Numbered from the stretch's first letter, positions 49,761 through 61,000 are shown. The stretch: DNA of 64,000 bases from Trichuris trichiura (GCA_037903355.1 JBAJFE010000026.1:6200001-6264000); one strand, 5' to 3'. Translations and numbers: made by a program. Notes: a model not told the origin generated them from the letters alone.

Positions 49761-49970
49761 AGTAGATCTTCAGATTCACGGGTTTGGCCTGTTGGATGTA
49801 TCTGTAAGTAAATTTCAAAGTGCCCTACCAACGGATGGATGAGCAAATTGTAAGAGAAAATACAGAACAATTTGTATACTGTGCGTTTCGGAGCTGCTCG
49901 TGTTCCGTCGTCAGCAGTGTTGGGGAGAAGGTGTTTATTCGGTAAGGGGTTTATATAGCGCATGGGTACA
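49761..49970 (-). repeat. 5' pLTR of the Penelope-like element
   Basis: Direct copy of 46971-47180 with seven transitions. The frame's ATG follows it immediately. Confidence 0.9.
49865..49925 (-). ncRNA. hammerhead ribozyme, 5' pLTR
   Basis: Same layout as the 3' copy: CTGACGA (49914-49908), C, GGAAC and GCTCC around the seven-base loop, GAAAC (49889-49885), GCACA and GTA. One stem II pair is an A-C mismatch here, and the matching pair in the other copy is a G-U wobble. Both are one transition away from a fully paired GGAAC/GTTCC stem. Confidence 0.65.
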
Positions 49971-50029
49971 AGAGAATATAGGGATTGGAACTTTAAGACT
50001 AAGGGTAAAAGACATCCTGTCTTTCGAAA
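49971..50029 (-). repeat. chimeric 5' tail of the PLE
   Basis: The tail is built from two pieces of the element's own reading frame. Bases 50029-50006 (about 24) are an inverted copy of codons 6-14 of the frame. Bases 49996-49974 (about 23) are a direct copy of the frame around codons 144-151. I infer template switching at the end of reverse transcription. Confidence 0.7.
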
Positions 50030-50040
50030 CAAAGTTTATA
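50030..50040. repeat. target-site duplication, right copy
   Basis: CAAAGTTTATA, the exact partner of 46961-46971. Confidence 0.8.
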
Positions 50041-51204
50041 AGTACAAACTAGTATAGTTTAGCACCTCAATGGAGCAGGATTTTTTAATCTCAGCTCCTC
50101 TGATGCATTTTTTGTAGCAGTGTTTTGAGCGCGCCATGAAGGGAAAATTGCTTCTTGTATTGTTATCCTTCGGTTAGTTTTTCTTGCAGCATATAAATGT
50201 TCATTATTTCCCATTCAGTAATTAAACTGAATTTCTCTATATCATTCAGCCATCCACCTGCCAACTGAATCAACCTGGCAATTGAGATTCCCTGCAATGC
50301 TTTATTTCCACCTTTACCATCATTTTTTTCTCTACCGTCTTCTGTACCTCATTTCCTGTTAGTACCATTTCCACTAATTCAGAGGTGCTGTAGTGATGAA
50401 CAGTGCCCAATTGATATTCGTCTATGTCGGTAATCAGCCAGCGTTCTGAGCTACAGAACTGTTGAACACGTAGCAAATACCATGGTGAATTTCCGACTTT
50501 ATAATTGATTTTTTGTCACACAAAACTCTTGTTAACGTCATACATACAGGCGTCACAACTTGAGCTTAATTGGGCTTTGCAAGCGGGTTGCGTAGCGGCA
50601 CACATTCAATTAAAACTGTGCAGCTTATTCATTGACGCTAGCGACATGCGTTATTATAGTCTTGCAATACTGCCTTCTGCAGCGAGTTCCAAGTCAGACA
50701 ATTACGGGATAAGCGGGGCGAACAATCAGTGGTCTGCGGTGGAATGTGCTGCTCATGTTTTTTTAGATATTGTGTTGGTATTTCCATGAGAGATAATTCT
50801 TTGACGTAATGATCCATTTAGCTCTGACATACTCATCGTGGTCAGTGGCAAATCGGATCATTCTCACCGCTCGCTATGCCGACTTTCTTGTTTCCTTAAT
50901 TTTTTAACTCAGCGCGTGCGCAATGAACGAAAAGGCAGTCTATTAATACAAACTAATGCCTAAGGAGGGACAAGGCAGACCTGAAAGTTTCACTCTGTTT
51001 AATTACTGATAAGGAGCACATCTAGCGCGTACTTCCGGGAGTCGTTGTACGACTACGTACTTTCAAAATAATGCTAAGTGAAATCACTCAGAAAACCTGT
51101 TAGAGGAAGTACTATTTTCTTTTCTCAGATACAGCCTATGAGAGAATTCCTAATATTTTATTAAGAGAGCTTTCAAGGCTACTTTATTCAGTTTTGAGAG
51201 GTTT
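50041..51204. other. intergenic, no supported gene
   Basis: Only short frames on both strands (up to about 94 codons). Nothing recognised. Confidence 0.5.
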
Positions 51205-51669
51205 ATCCTTGTTGCTGACTAGGTTTCCAGTTCAGACTTGACGCGCTGAAAGCACGAGCCTAAGTTATGCATTAGGAGAGCGCTATCTCTGCCCGCGAAC
51301 GTTATCTTTGCAAAGATGCGCTTCGTCAAGCCCCCTCCCGATTCGCATTATTATTGCTTCCTTCGCGCTCGTCTATTGCAGTCGGTAGCTACAGCTTTCC
51401 TTCGCTCTGCTATAAGCGCTGCTTATCCCTCGACTCTGCTCCATCCGTTCCTTCTGTCAGCGGGTGTCAAATGATTTGTTGCCTGATTGTCGGACCAACG
51501 CAATCTCGACTGGTGCCTCATGCCGGGATCGAACCGGCGACATTTAGACGAAGCACATATTTGCAAAGATAACGTTCGCATGCAGAGATGATGCGCTCCT
51601 AATGAATGACTTAGGCTCGTGCTTTTAGCGCGTCACGTCTGAACTGAAAACCTAGTCGGCAACAATCCT
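51205..51669. mobile_element. inverted-repeat element with a tRNA-like B box
   Basis: Arms of about 125 bp (51205-51335 and 51540-51669) are reverse complements at well over four positions in five. Shared blocks include GACGCGCT.AAAGCACGAGCCTAAGT (in two parts) and GCGAACGTTATCTTTGCAAA. The spacer of about 200 bp is GC-richer. At its right edge the minus strand reads GCCGGTTCGATCCCGGC, a perfect tRNA T-arm containing a Pol III B box (GGTTCGATCCC). The rest of a tRNA is missing: no matching acceptor 5' strand or A box. I infer a foldback element carrying a tRNA-derived (SINE-like) fragment. Confidence 0.6.
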
Positions 51670-54600
51670 AAAGACGGAAAAAAGTTTATCGAGAAAATTT
51701 CCCTAACAATGTACTAAAAATTCTATTACAACGGGCTGCTCCGCTGAAAAAGTATGAACCTCTGCATGAAGGACCATATTTTCAACAGACCTGTCCAGTT
51801 CCCAGGGCCAATGAACAAACGATATGTTCGCCCATTTTCAAGAGATAGCACAGATACCGTTCTGTATTAGGTAGGCAATGCCGAGTTTCGTTTGACCTGA
51901 GCTCTGTTCTCATTATTTTATTCAACTAGAAGACTGGCTTTTCTCCAGACTGCATTTAGCTTTCAAAATAATGACTTGGCACTGGGAGGGACGTCTTACC
52001 TCTAACAAAATAGCCACTTGTAAATGGGACCTTTACAGATCAAGCGTACTTGCTACTTTTAAAGATAACCCTTTTTCCCAGCCTCGGCGTTCGTATGTTG
52101 AAGAGAGAATAGGAATAATTCCGAAAAGTGCTCAACTTTTCCATCGGGAAGCAGTTGTATTACTATTAATAAACCGTCAACTACACCGCTTCAAATTCAT
52201 CAAAGCACTGGCTAGTCTGCGTGGCATTGAACAGTTCAATGACTTTTATGCTGACTATGGGCCAGAAGAGTACGGAAAGTTCTGTTGCCATGCTATCTTC
52301 GTCAATAAAAAGCTGCGATCTCTTACTGACATTGGCAATATAGGTTTAGCAGCACTTTGATTATCATAAATGGGTCATGTTTTACCATATTGTAGTATTG
52401 AAACTACAAAGAATGCTAACTATCACAAGAATAAAGAATGAACTTAACGAAAAAGTCTAGAAGGGCAGCAATCGGCAGCAGATACTTTCAACCTTCGTAC
52501 CAAGTGTATGCCTACGCACACTTTTGTTTGCCTTCAGTCTGAGCCTCTTAAGCATCAATGGCAATATAGTTTCGTCAGAGCTACTTCGCCTACAGAGATG
52601 TGAGACATACTTAGTTGGAAAGCTGCCTCAGCTAGCGGTCACCAGACATGACATTTATGAAAATAACAATTTCATCATTTCCTAGCTTATGTTTAAACAT
52701 TAGTAATTATTCAGAAGGTGCTTATGGCCATATTATGAATGTTGACTGTTGCGCGCAGTTCAATCAAGCTGTTAAGGACTGAGAAAACGCCGTTTATTTT
52801 CAAAATTCAGAAGAGACTTTGATTTCAGAACAGCCTAACTCTCTCTGGTTTTCCGATAGATTTGACGCTGAAGATTTAATTGCACTGTTCCAAAAACTGC
52901 GTAGTGTTTATTTAATTTCATTAAGCCATCCTATCCGCGAAGCTATTTAATAGCACTGTTACAAGAGCGAGGCTCATTCGGCATAAAAATGTGTTATGAT
53001 AAAAAATTTCCTGCAACTCTTTGGTGCTTATCGTGAAACAAGGTCTCTCTTTAAAAAGTTCGATTATCCTCACTTTTACAAGCATGCGGATTTCTTCTAT
53101 TTTAATGTTAATTTATCATCTATTAAATCTTTGGCTTTACTTATGCTCATTTGCATACAGGTCAGGATAAAATTAACTCGAAACTGGAACCTTTGGCACC
53201 TAATCTTTAGCATGAAGCTTGTCAGCTGCGCTTTTCCTGTTCTAGTAATTTTTGTTTATCCAGCAGATTTATTCAGTCACTCGTTGCAATTGAATACAAT
53301 ACAGTGCTGCCACCGCGGTCAAGGGATTCTACATTTAAAAAACGGCAGTTAATTAGGCTTATTTTTGCACTGACGAAGTTTAGTCACCCTTGAGGACACT
53401 GTATGACCATGCATGTTTTTAACAGACTTCGTAGCGTGTTATCCAATGTGAAACCATAAGCATTATTAATATGCGTGTTATTAAGCAGGCATCACTTTAC
53501 ACTGACATCCATCCTTCCTTTGAATGGCTTTGGTACGTTAACCATGAAGCAATGCTGTTGCATGAATTCAATCAATAAAAGTGCTATCATCGACATAAGG
53601 TAATCCCACCATTAATCTGATTCCCTCAAATTTTTAATAGCTGTTTCTTCCAAATAAATCACCTAGTTCGCGTGTTCTGCACATGAGCTGCTACTTTTTC
53701 CCAGTGCACATATGTAAGATGAATCAAATCTATGAACGTTGCCGACAAGACTGTTTGTTTACGAGAGAAACGTACTAATTTGCATATGCGTTGTTTTTGT
53801 CTTAGCTCGTAATTGTGCACACCGTTGGTTGAGCATTTGTGCCTTGTGTCATTTTTATTGCAATCACCAACAAACAGCATCAAACAATGCTATGTACTCA
53901 AAAATAATTTCATCGTTCTCTTGAAATTTTCCGTACTACATTTTTGAGATCAAATTTATTTGTGACTGCTGGACCAGGAAGCAAATGCAAAACCATATTT
54001 AGTTCGGCTGTTTTGCTTTACCGACTGGAACAGCAATCGTGCTACTCTCTTGGACACCGTATTCATTATGAAATCGTTTCTCTGGCCTCGTTATGTTAGT
54101 ATTGCGATAAAATATTGTCCACGTATGAAAACGTATAGATTCATTTTCCTTCCCAGTTCTAATGCGCACCTGCTTAGTCAAAGAAAGATGACGAGTCTCA
54201 TTTAGTCTTCAAGTATAACAGCTGGACTTTGAGGCTATTAACTGCTTTATCGGCAACGTCTTTCGTTAGTAACTAAGGCGAAGGTCCATTTTATTTTGCA
54301 GTTAGAGCGTTTTCCATTAAGTTTCATTATGTCTACCTTAGAATAAGCTGGAAATACAAATAAGAACTGCGTAACATTTTTCCATTTCCGAAAAAATGCC
54401 TCAAAATAGGCAAGAATCAAGACTGTACCAACCTTATTCCAATACTTAAAAGGAGAATGCTCAGTTATGGTTATCGCCACAACATCAAGTTCAGCTTAGC
54501 TACTTGCTTGAAACTTGAACTGATCATGAATGGTGAACCGACTGAACCCTGTGTAGTCGCAGCTTTGACCTCACTTCCTGAAAATCGTTACAGTTTAACC

Positions 54601-57036
54601 AATGTGGAAATCTGTACTTTTCCCAATGGGTCTTCACTGCCCCGTTCTAATAAAACGATACAGTTTCTTTGGCAACTGGTGATATCCGTAATTAATGCAT
54701 ATATTGATGCCTTTAAAGTGTAACATTTCTTTGAACGGTTCTCTTGAACTGCGTTACTGTTGTTGTACAGAGTATACCGTTCATTGAAAAAGCACAAAAA
54801 GTAACGAAGTTCTCGACATACGGCGCCGAATGCGAACTTATGCATATGTTTCTCGGTAATTGCGAACAGAGCATCAGTTACTGTTGCATTAGATGGTGTT
54901 TGCTGTGTCAGTGATATTAACGACAGTAATTCTGAAAAGTTTTTGCCTTGCTCACCTTGTCGGTGCAAAGGTATTCTGATAAGCGAATTCCCCAATTCCG
55001 GAAAACATACGACTCTAGAAACGAAGTATTCAAAGATGTGGGAGAAGAATTTCCCGTTCCTTATGTCTCAAAAGCTGTTCGAGCGCCGCAAGTTTTTTAC
55101 AATGGCATTATTCAGTTTCACAAGTTACCGCAAAAGTTGCTAGTAGTCAGCGGCATTCCCGATGTCTAATCAAAACGAACACGGAGTTTAGATCTGTAAA
55201 ACAAAAGGCAAAGTTTCCAATGGTAGTAAAAGAAAAGAGAATTGACCTATGTATTCCGTTTTATTGGACAGCTTGAAATATTGAGAGGGCCACTGAACTG
55301 CCAGCCGCACAACACAGTTATTTGCCAGTAATATTCTACATGAAAGAATAAAAGAAAAATGAATAGATCATCCTTTCAAAGCAACGTTGTCCCATTATTT
55401 AAGCGAGCGTTACTTAAAACGATTAACAGTTTTGTTCATTGATTTTTTGTGGAAACTTTTTGCATCCTGAAGTGGGGCTCTGTCCCGTTTATTGTATACA
55501 GTGCTTATTTTGGCACGTGGCTTTCGGAAAGTAAGTCGCCCCGTCATTACCGTGTTCACTGGAGCCAGTAAGTAAATGTTCATACCAAATTAAAGTGTGC
55601 ACACGATTTTGAAGTAGTCTCCTGCCATCAGCGTATAGCTGTTAGTACATTTTAGCAATGACTGACAATTCTTCAAGAACAGCTAGCATTTTATAAAGGT
55701 GTGGCTAAGCCTAAACTAGAAACAATATTCAGTTGGAGATATGAGCTATCTGATATTCGAAGGGTAACGGAAGTTTTTCAGCAGTGAGTTCTCCATGCAT
55801 ACATTTTTAATGGGCGTGGTCTAGCTTGCTTGTATGCCATCGCAGAAGTCAAAGATCAAAGATCCGGTTTAATAGTTGCGTTCATTTGCTCTGTTAAGGT
55901 CAAGGGTCAGTATCCCACTTTTTCATTGTTGTTGGTCTGCGCGAAAGTGATCTCAGTTAGATCAAAGGTATGACACATCACGTGTCTTTTATCTTTCTTA
56001 GAAGAAAGTGACTTCTCAAGTAAATAATTCTAAGATTAACCTTCCCATAACAGTGTGCAGCGTGCTTAGTTGTGGTTACCGCTTTCAGTGGTTGACCAAT
56101 TTTAGCATCGACGCGGAGAATAGCCTGGTGAATGGATCCACGAAAAACTATGCAGTCTCTCACTGCTTTAAAATTCACTTTCCAATAATAAATTCATTTC
56201 CTAGACAACAGACTCTACAAAAAATAATTGAGGCCCTTACTGGCAAAACTAATGACGAACCTGAGAAAGAGGTTTCCGAAACGAGCTTTCTATCTCAGCT
56301 GGTGTTTCTTTTTAAAATAGGGCATGCTTTTACTAATGTTTGGCCGTCTTCTGATGCTAACTTTTTTTGTGCCCACAGGAGAGAACTAAGTAAATATCTG
56401 TGCTAATCAATTCCTTTTAAAGGTCAGCTGAAGTTAGAGAAAACTGTAAAGCACTATTCCGTGTAAGAGCAAACTGGAAAGAAAGTGAACCATTTCAGAA
56501 TAGGTAGGTCAACGAAAATTTATAGCGAACAATGTTGTGCTTAATTGCGGAAAATCCTTTCGCTCTATCAAAAGAAATGAAAAGTTCAGTAACTTCCAGC
56601 GATTTGCTAAGCACGCATGACAGTTCCAGTCAGTTACTATTTGTGTGTACCTGTTTTGTGTAGGCCGGCTAAACGCCCACCTGCAATACGTATATCGTCT
56701 GGAGAAGGAAAAGAATATAATCTGGCTTTAAAAAAATCCACTTCATGCGTTCTCCTACTTTAAACAAAACATCAATCGTAATCAAAATTAGGCTATAAGA
56801 TATGCAATTTCATTCCTATTAGTAGGAACATGCTCTCCTTGCCGGCTTCGCTTGGTATCCTTGAATCAAAAAATTGCCTAGTCTCAGCAACAGTAAAAAC
56901 CGATTGATCTTTCCAGTCCAAAATCCAAGGAGAAAAAAGGAAAATTCCGCGTATGCCTCAGTTGCGGTGTTTTACTTGTGCACGAGCTAGCCAGTCAAAG
57001 ACTGAAGTGAATAAACACTGAAGCGTCAAGTTTCAT
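51670..57036. other. intergenic, several unassigned frames
   Basis: No confident gene. The best unassigned frames are 51971-52360 (+, 129 codons), 52996-53352 (+, 118 codons, hydrophobic middle), 54457-55169 (a plus-strand series with plausible GT/AG edges but several competing joins) and 56008-56406 (+, 132 codons). None resembles a family I know. Some may be fragments of rapidly evolving genes or dead transposons. Confidence 0.4.
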
Positions 57037-58116
57037 TCATCCTAAGGTAGATATGAACTTTGAGTAGACAGAGTCATCTCTGAGACATTTTTGTTCACGG
57101 TCGTTCAACCGATACTTGCATATATCAAGCCATATACGACCGCATGCCAGGGGTTGACCATGACCGTCATTGAAGGTGAACGTCAACCAGTACTCATTCT
57201 GAAACAGTGAAAATCAAGATTCTGCGTGGGGGACAGGAACTTTTAAAAATTAAACTTACTGATTGTAGAGGACCGAAGAAACCGTCCGGTAGGTCCTTTA
57301 ACCGAAAGACCATACTGAACGTTATTGACCATTCACCTTTGGGTGGTGGGCAGACCTTTGATGGATCCTGCAACACCCGTCGTAGCTTATCATTCTTCAT
57401 GTATTTGCTGGCTACTTGTACTGCATCTCTGCACTGATCAAGGACATTGCAGTAACGACTGCGGAAAGAAAATGGAAACGTTAGTGACTAGCGTGCTACT
57501 GCAGAGCTCTTGAGAGACCATGAGCCGACTCCGCCGCATCCAGTGAACATATCCCAGCCATAGCATGGTATAACTTCGTAATACTTTTGCCCTGTAGACG
57601 TTTTCACTGCGTGACGCAGCTCCAGCTCAAGTTCGATACCTGTTTGTGGTAATTCCTTTTCCACCTAAACCGGGGATGGCTTTAGACGGATTAAAAAAGA
57701 AAATATAGCAACACGAACAGTCAAAGTTGCGTTGAAAAATATTGGTCCAGGAAAACGCGGGAATTCCGGCCAGATAACCAGTTTTTTCACGTTCACTGCG
57801 TGATTTCTCCAACGTTCAGAAACTTTAAAACAGTAAGGGGGCATACGCAATAAAGTAGTTCAGGTTGTCACTCACCACATTTCGAATATTGCCACCCTCT
57901 TATGACTACGCCAAAGTACTGGTGCTTGTGGCTTTCCCAGAAACGGGGCAGACCCATTTCAGACCAAGCGCCATGACTACTCCAAACATTTCCGGTGTGC
58001 CTCCTCTGCCTACCTTTGGCATTCACGTCCTGGCGCGCATTACTGATCGAGGAAGCATATCCACAAAGGAATAGCGACAGTGCCGCTTGCAGTAAGCCAA
58101 CTTCTATGGATCTCAT
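57037..58116 (-). CDS. GM2-activator-like secreted lipid-binding protein
   Basis: Five exons, 58116-57876, 57822-57713, 57664-57519, 57458-57260 and 57198-57037, keep one frame across introns of 53, 48, 60 and 60 bp and give 285 residues. A signal peptide fits residues 1-27 (GLLQAALSLFLCGYA core). The GM2-activator (ML-like) domain runs from about 75 to 260. It shows WQYSKC (75-80), then the NATLTVRV strand, the IELELEL strand, IPC...GC...GSC, then YC and DQC, and CPPPKGEW. It ends with the last strands NEYWLTFTF and QPLACGRIWLDI. The Cys order follows the vertebrate GM2 activator, a lysosomal lipid-transfer cofactor of about 190 residues. The exon 3/4 join creates the GSC cysteine, which supports the model. 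Oddities: about 45 extra residues before the domain and a 25-residue tail. The first donor (CGT|GTTGCT in exon 2) is weak but required. Confidence 0.82.
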
Positions 58117-59594
58117 GAACTCAGGAAGTATCCGTTCTCCGTTGTGTTATGAGAACGAGTCGTCTAACTTGATCAGACGGCACAGCGAAAGCTGGAATGA
58201 AATTGAGGACGAATCGTTCTTTTTTCTGAGTAAAATTCGTAACAGCGAGCCGGTGGCACCACTGTACGATTTCGGTGCAACGCCATGGCACGCGAACCAG
58301 AAACGCTAATTTCAGGTCAACTTTGCAGGACATGTCATCACCTGTTTACACAATTTCCATATACCACCGAGCCTGGAGGTAATGCCGCGCTCTGGTTGCA
58401 TTGGGAACACATTGCTCCTTGTCTCCTAATGTTCTCTAAGATCTTAAGAGTGGACATGAAACAGCCTCTGCTGAACTGTTAACTGCTTAGTAAAATGAAT
58501 CCATTGCCCTCAATCAATGACTTGTTGGTTTGATTATACCTGATACAAAGTTGCCATACTTAGACTACTTGAGCAACTAACTGATAAGAAGAAATTAGCA
58601 AAGCATAAACATTAATGAATATCTGTCAACATCAAAGATTACCGCTCGATGAGGTAAATTTTGGGAGCTATTAATGGAAGTAGCTTATGAAAGTGATATT
58701 TTTTGGTACAGTCATGATAGTTTCCGCAAAACATATGCCGCATACAACTACTAATTACCAGGCATGAATATCCATAAAGTGTCCTAGAGAAGCGGAAAAA
58801 GTTTTTCCTAAATTATCCATGAGAAAAGTAAATCTTGCCTATTTCATTCACAAGAAAGTTTTAACGGTGCCGCATTTACTCCCAGCTGGTACCCACTATT
58901 CCTTCATTTAAACATTTTCTGAATGCTCTGTATACTAACTTTACTTTGTAAATTGTTGGGTTGCATTCAACTAAAGCGCATTTAATGTAGCGATACGCGC
59001 GTAACTTTGAAAATATCATTCTTCTTAACGGATTATTCTAACATTATGAAAACAGGCAAAAAAATATGACTAACGGTCCTACCTATTGTCTCGATTTTTC
59101 ACGGGCTTAACATTATGGGCTGCACGGAAGACATGCCTTGGTAGTTCCTAAAAACTACTCTCGATTGGATAATAAAGATAACGGCTTTTTCCTACGCTCC
59201 TAAATAACATTTCCGGCAGCTCAAGTAAACCCTACAGCTATTACGTACACTGTTTGCATACTCAGTAAACGGTCAATGAAAATTGTCTACTTTCACATAC
59301 TGCTCAAACCCATGTGGCTGTTGTGCTATTGGGTGCAAGAGTTGCTCGAAAAAAGAATATTTTGCCATACGTTGCAAAAGATGCCCAACACATAGCAGCC
59401 CCGCGTTAGGAATTAGTGAAATTGCAGAGAATTTATTAGCCGTTTATCTTTTGCTCTTTTCACTTTGTATGAACGCTTAATTGTTCCATTGAAGTTTTTA
59501 GTCATTCGTTAGCATCAGGTAAACCGGCTTGCGCTTAGATGGAAGCATTGTAGTGAAATATCTAACATTAATCAGACGTTCATAGTCTGAAAGT
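58117..59594. other. upstream of the GM2-activator-like gene
   Basis: The plus-strand frame 57995-58309 overlaps exon 1 in antisense and could splice to 58318-58379 (acceptor CTAATTTCAG, donor GAG|GTAATG) and then 58442-58482 (acceptor TTCTCTAAG). I cannot tell whether this is a gene. The rest, to 59594, shows nothing recognisable. A Cys-rich short frame at 59283-59480 has no ATG at its edge. Confidence 0.3.
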
Positions 59595-60327
59595 AAACAG
59601 AACCTAGCCTTTGTTCATCCTGGATACCGGGCTGAAGGAGGAAGAATTAAACAGTTCAACCAAAACTAGCGGCAAAGAAGTTATTGAAAATGGAATAAAA
59701 TATTAATAATTTATTAACTTACTATTCGTAAAATTTTGCAGGAACGGAGGCAATAACTTTCATTTCCGAGACAAATTCTGTAGGCATACATGTGTCCCAA
59801 TAGGAAATCCCTTGTCAATAGTCCTAGTTGATTTTTTTATGGAAGAACTAGAACAAATTGCCTTCACAACGAGCGGCCCAGGTACATACCCAAAGTTCTT
59901 TAAACGATACGTGGATGACATCTTATTTATCATGAAGAAAGGAAAGGAGCAGGTTTTCAAAGACCACATGAACAATTTTATTCCACTATGGAGTTCGAAA
60001 GAGCAAACAGGATAGCCATTCTGGATATACTGATCATCCGGAAAGGAAGCTAATTCAGAACAACGGTCTTCAGCAAGCCTACAACTTCAGGCTTTTACTT
60101 GAGCTACAATTTCTATTACTGAAGACCAGTTCTCCTTGGTATAGCAAACAGCATGGTGTACAAGGCAGTTAATCTTTGCGTTGAAGAGCTAACCAATGAC
60201 AAGCTATGGCACATCTAAAAAATAGTGCGTTACTACGGCTATCTCAGAAATCTGATCCATTCAGCGATCAATAAGAAGTCCAGACTAAGATCACAGGGTG
60301 ATGCCAAGCAAGTACCAAGAGTCAACT

Positions 60328-60415
<88 letters not shown>

Positions 60416-60745
60416 GCCTTACTATATACAAGGGCGTAAATGAAAAAGATTGAAAACTTGGGCAAAGCGCAATATTTCATGGCGTGTTTCAAGTCGTTCC
60501 GCGGCATGAAACGATTCAAAGAAATCAAGCTCTAGACGCTCGATGAGCTTTCCCACAGCTGCATCTAGGAGTTAATCTGCAACTGCTTTGCCATGTACGT
60601 CGGAGAAACAAGCCGTGAGCAGAAAGAGGAAGATCCCCAAAGTCGGAATCGAGAAAAATCACGGATGGGCTGCTCAAGAAATTGACAGTGATGGCCTATC
60701 TAGCAGCCTGCCAATGAGATAATCGCAACAACGTTGTGAAAAAGA
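59595..60745 (+). pseudogene. second Penelope-like element relic
   Basis: Collinear PLE pieces are readable on the plus strand. Around 59620-59735 there is RT sequence with two TAA stops. NNFHFRDKF is at about 59750, the damaged IGNPLS block (family: MGSPLSP) at about 59800, FFMEELEQIAF at 59834, and the catalytic KRYVDDILF at 59902-59928. RIAILDILIIRK follows near 60030, then KPTTSGF. After a (CT)n tract, IQGR and KSFRGMKRFKE pieces lead to the GIY-YIG signature AMYVGETSR near 60590. Frameshifts and stops throughout show that it is dead. It differs clearly from the intact element, so it represents another PLE lineage. Confidence 0.8.
60329..60410 (+). repeat. (CT)41 microsatellite inside the PLE relic
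   Basis: A perfect 82-bp CT dinucleotide run. It lies between the RT-derived and nuclease-derived pieces of the relic, so it expanded after or within the insertion. The Ser-Leu and Arg-Glu repeat frames across it are artefacts. Confidence 0.97.
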
Positions 60746-60939
60746 GCTATTTCATGCGCCTGTTCGTGCGGCGCGGCCTCTGAACAGAGGCAATGGTAGT
60801 TGGTAAGTGAAGCTTGGGCAATCCTCATTCGCCAGATCCGTTGTGGCGATGTCGATAAGGTAGGGTCAGCTACAGCCAGCAGATAAATAGCCTAAAGGAA
60901 GTCATTCTGTATAAGCGATTATGCAACCGATCCTTACCT

Positions 60940-61000
60940 TTTCCTAGCACTGAAGACGGAAATAGTCTGTTCTGAAACTCCACGTTGGTTCGTCGTTTTT
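60940..61000 (+). ncRNA. hammerhead-like motif downstream of the PLE relic
   Basis: CTGAAGA (60950-60956), C, GGAA, an eight-base loop, TTCT, GAAAC (60974-60978), TCCAC and GTT (60984-60986). The layout is the same as in the intact element: CTGANGA, extra C, stem, GAAAC, five-base loop, GTH. It lies in the same sense as the relic's coding pieces, about 200 bases after them, where a 3' pLTR would be. This is independent support that the motif belongs to PLEs in this genome. Confidence 0.5.

Larger units (their letters stand above)
46972..50029 (-). mobile_element. Penelope-like retroelement, nearly intact
   Basis: A 3,058-bp element lies between two copies of CAAAGTTTATA. In the minus orientation it comprises a 59-bp 5' tail (50029-49971), a 5' pLTR (49970-49761), one long reading frame (49760-47193), a short spacer and a 3' pLTR (47180-46971). 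The direct pLTRs differ at 7 of 210 positions, all transitions. Each pLTR contains a hammerhead-like ribozyme. PLEs copy themselves with a telomerase-related reverse transcriptase and a GIY-YIG nuclease. Direct pLTRs with an asymmetric extension are a known PLE feature. The low pLTR divergence and the preserved target duplication point to a fairly recent insertion. Confidence 0.92.

Noticed and set aside
51500..51570. A tRNA gene on the minus strand
   Set aside because: Only the T-arm is present. The acceptor 5' strand, D-arm and anticodon arm cannot be folded.
51354..51572. Peptide containing HAGIEPATF on the plus strand
   Set aside because: This is the well-known false translation of an antisense tRNA T-arm, not a protein.
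54457..55169. A plus-strand multi-exon gene
   Set aside because: Several alternative joins in different frames look equally good and no family is recognised, so I could not choose a model.
59283..59480. Cys-rich 65-codon frame
   Set aside because: Starts at a non-ATG codon, has no splice signals or known Cys pattern, and an overlapping frame is equally open.
60225..60528. Open frames on both strands with long Ser-Leu or Arg-Glu repeats
   Set aside because: They only translate the (CT)41 microsatellite.
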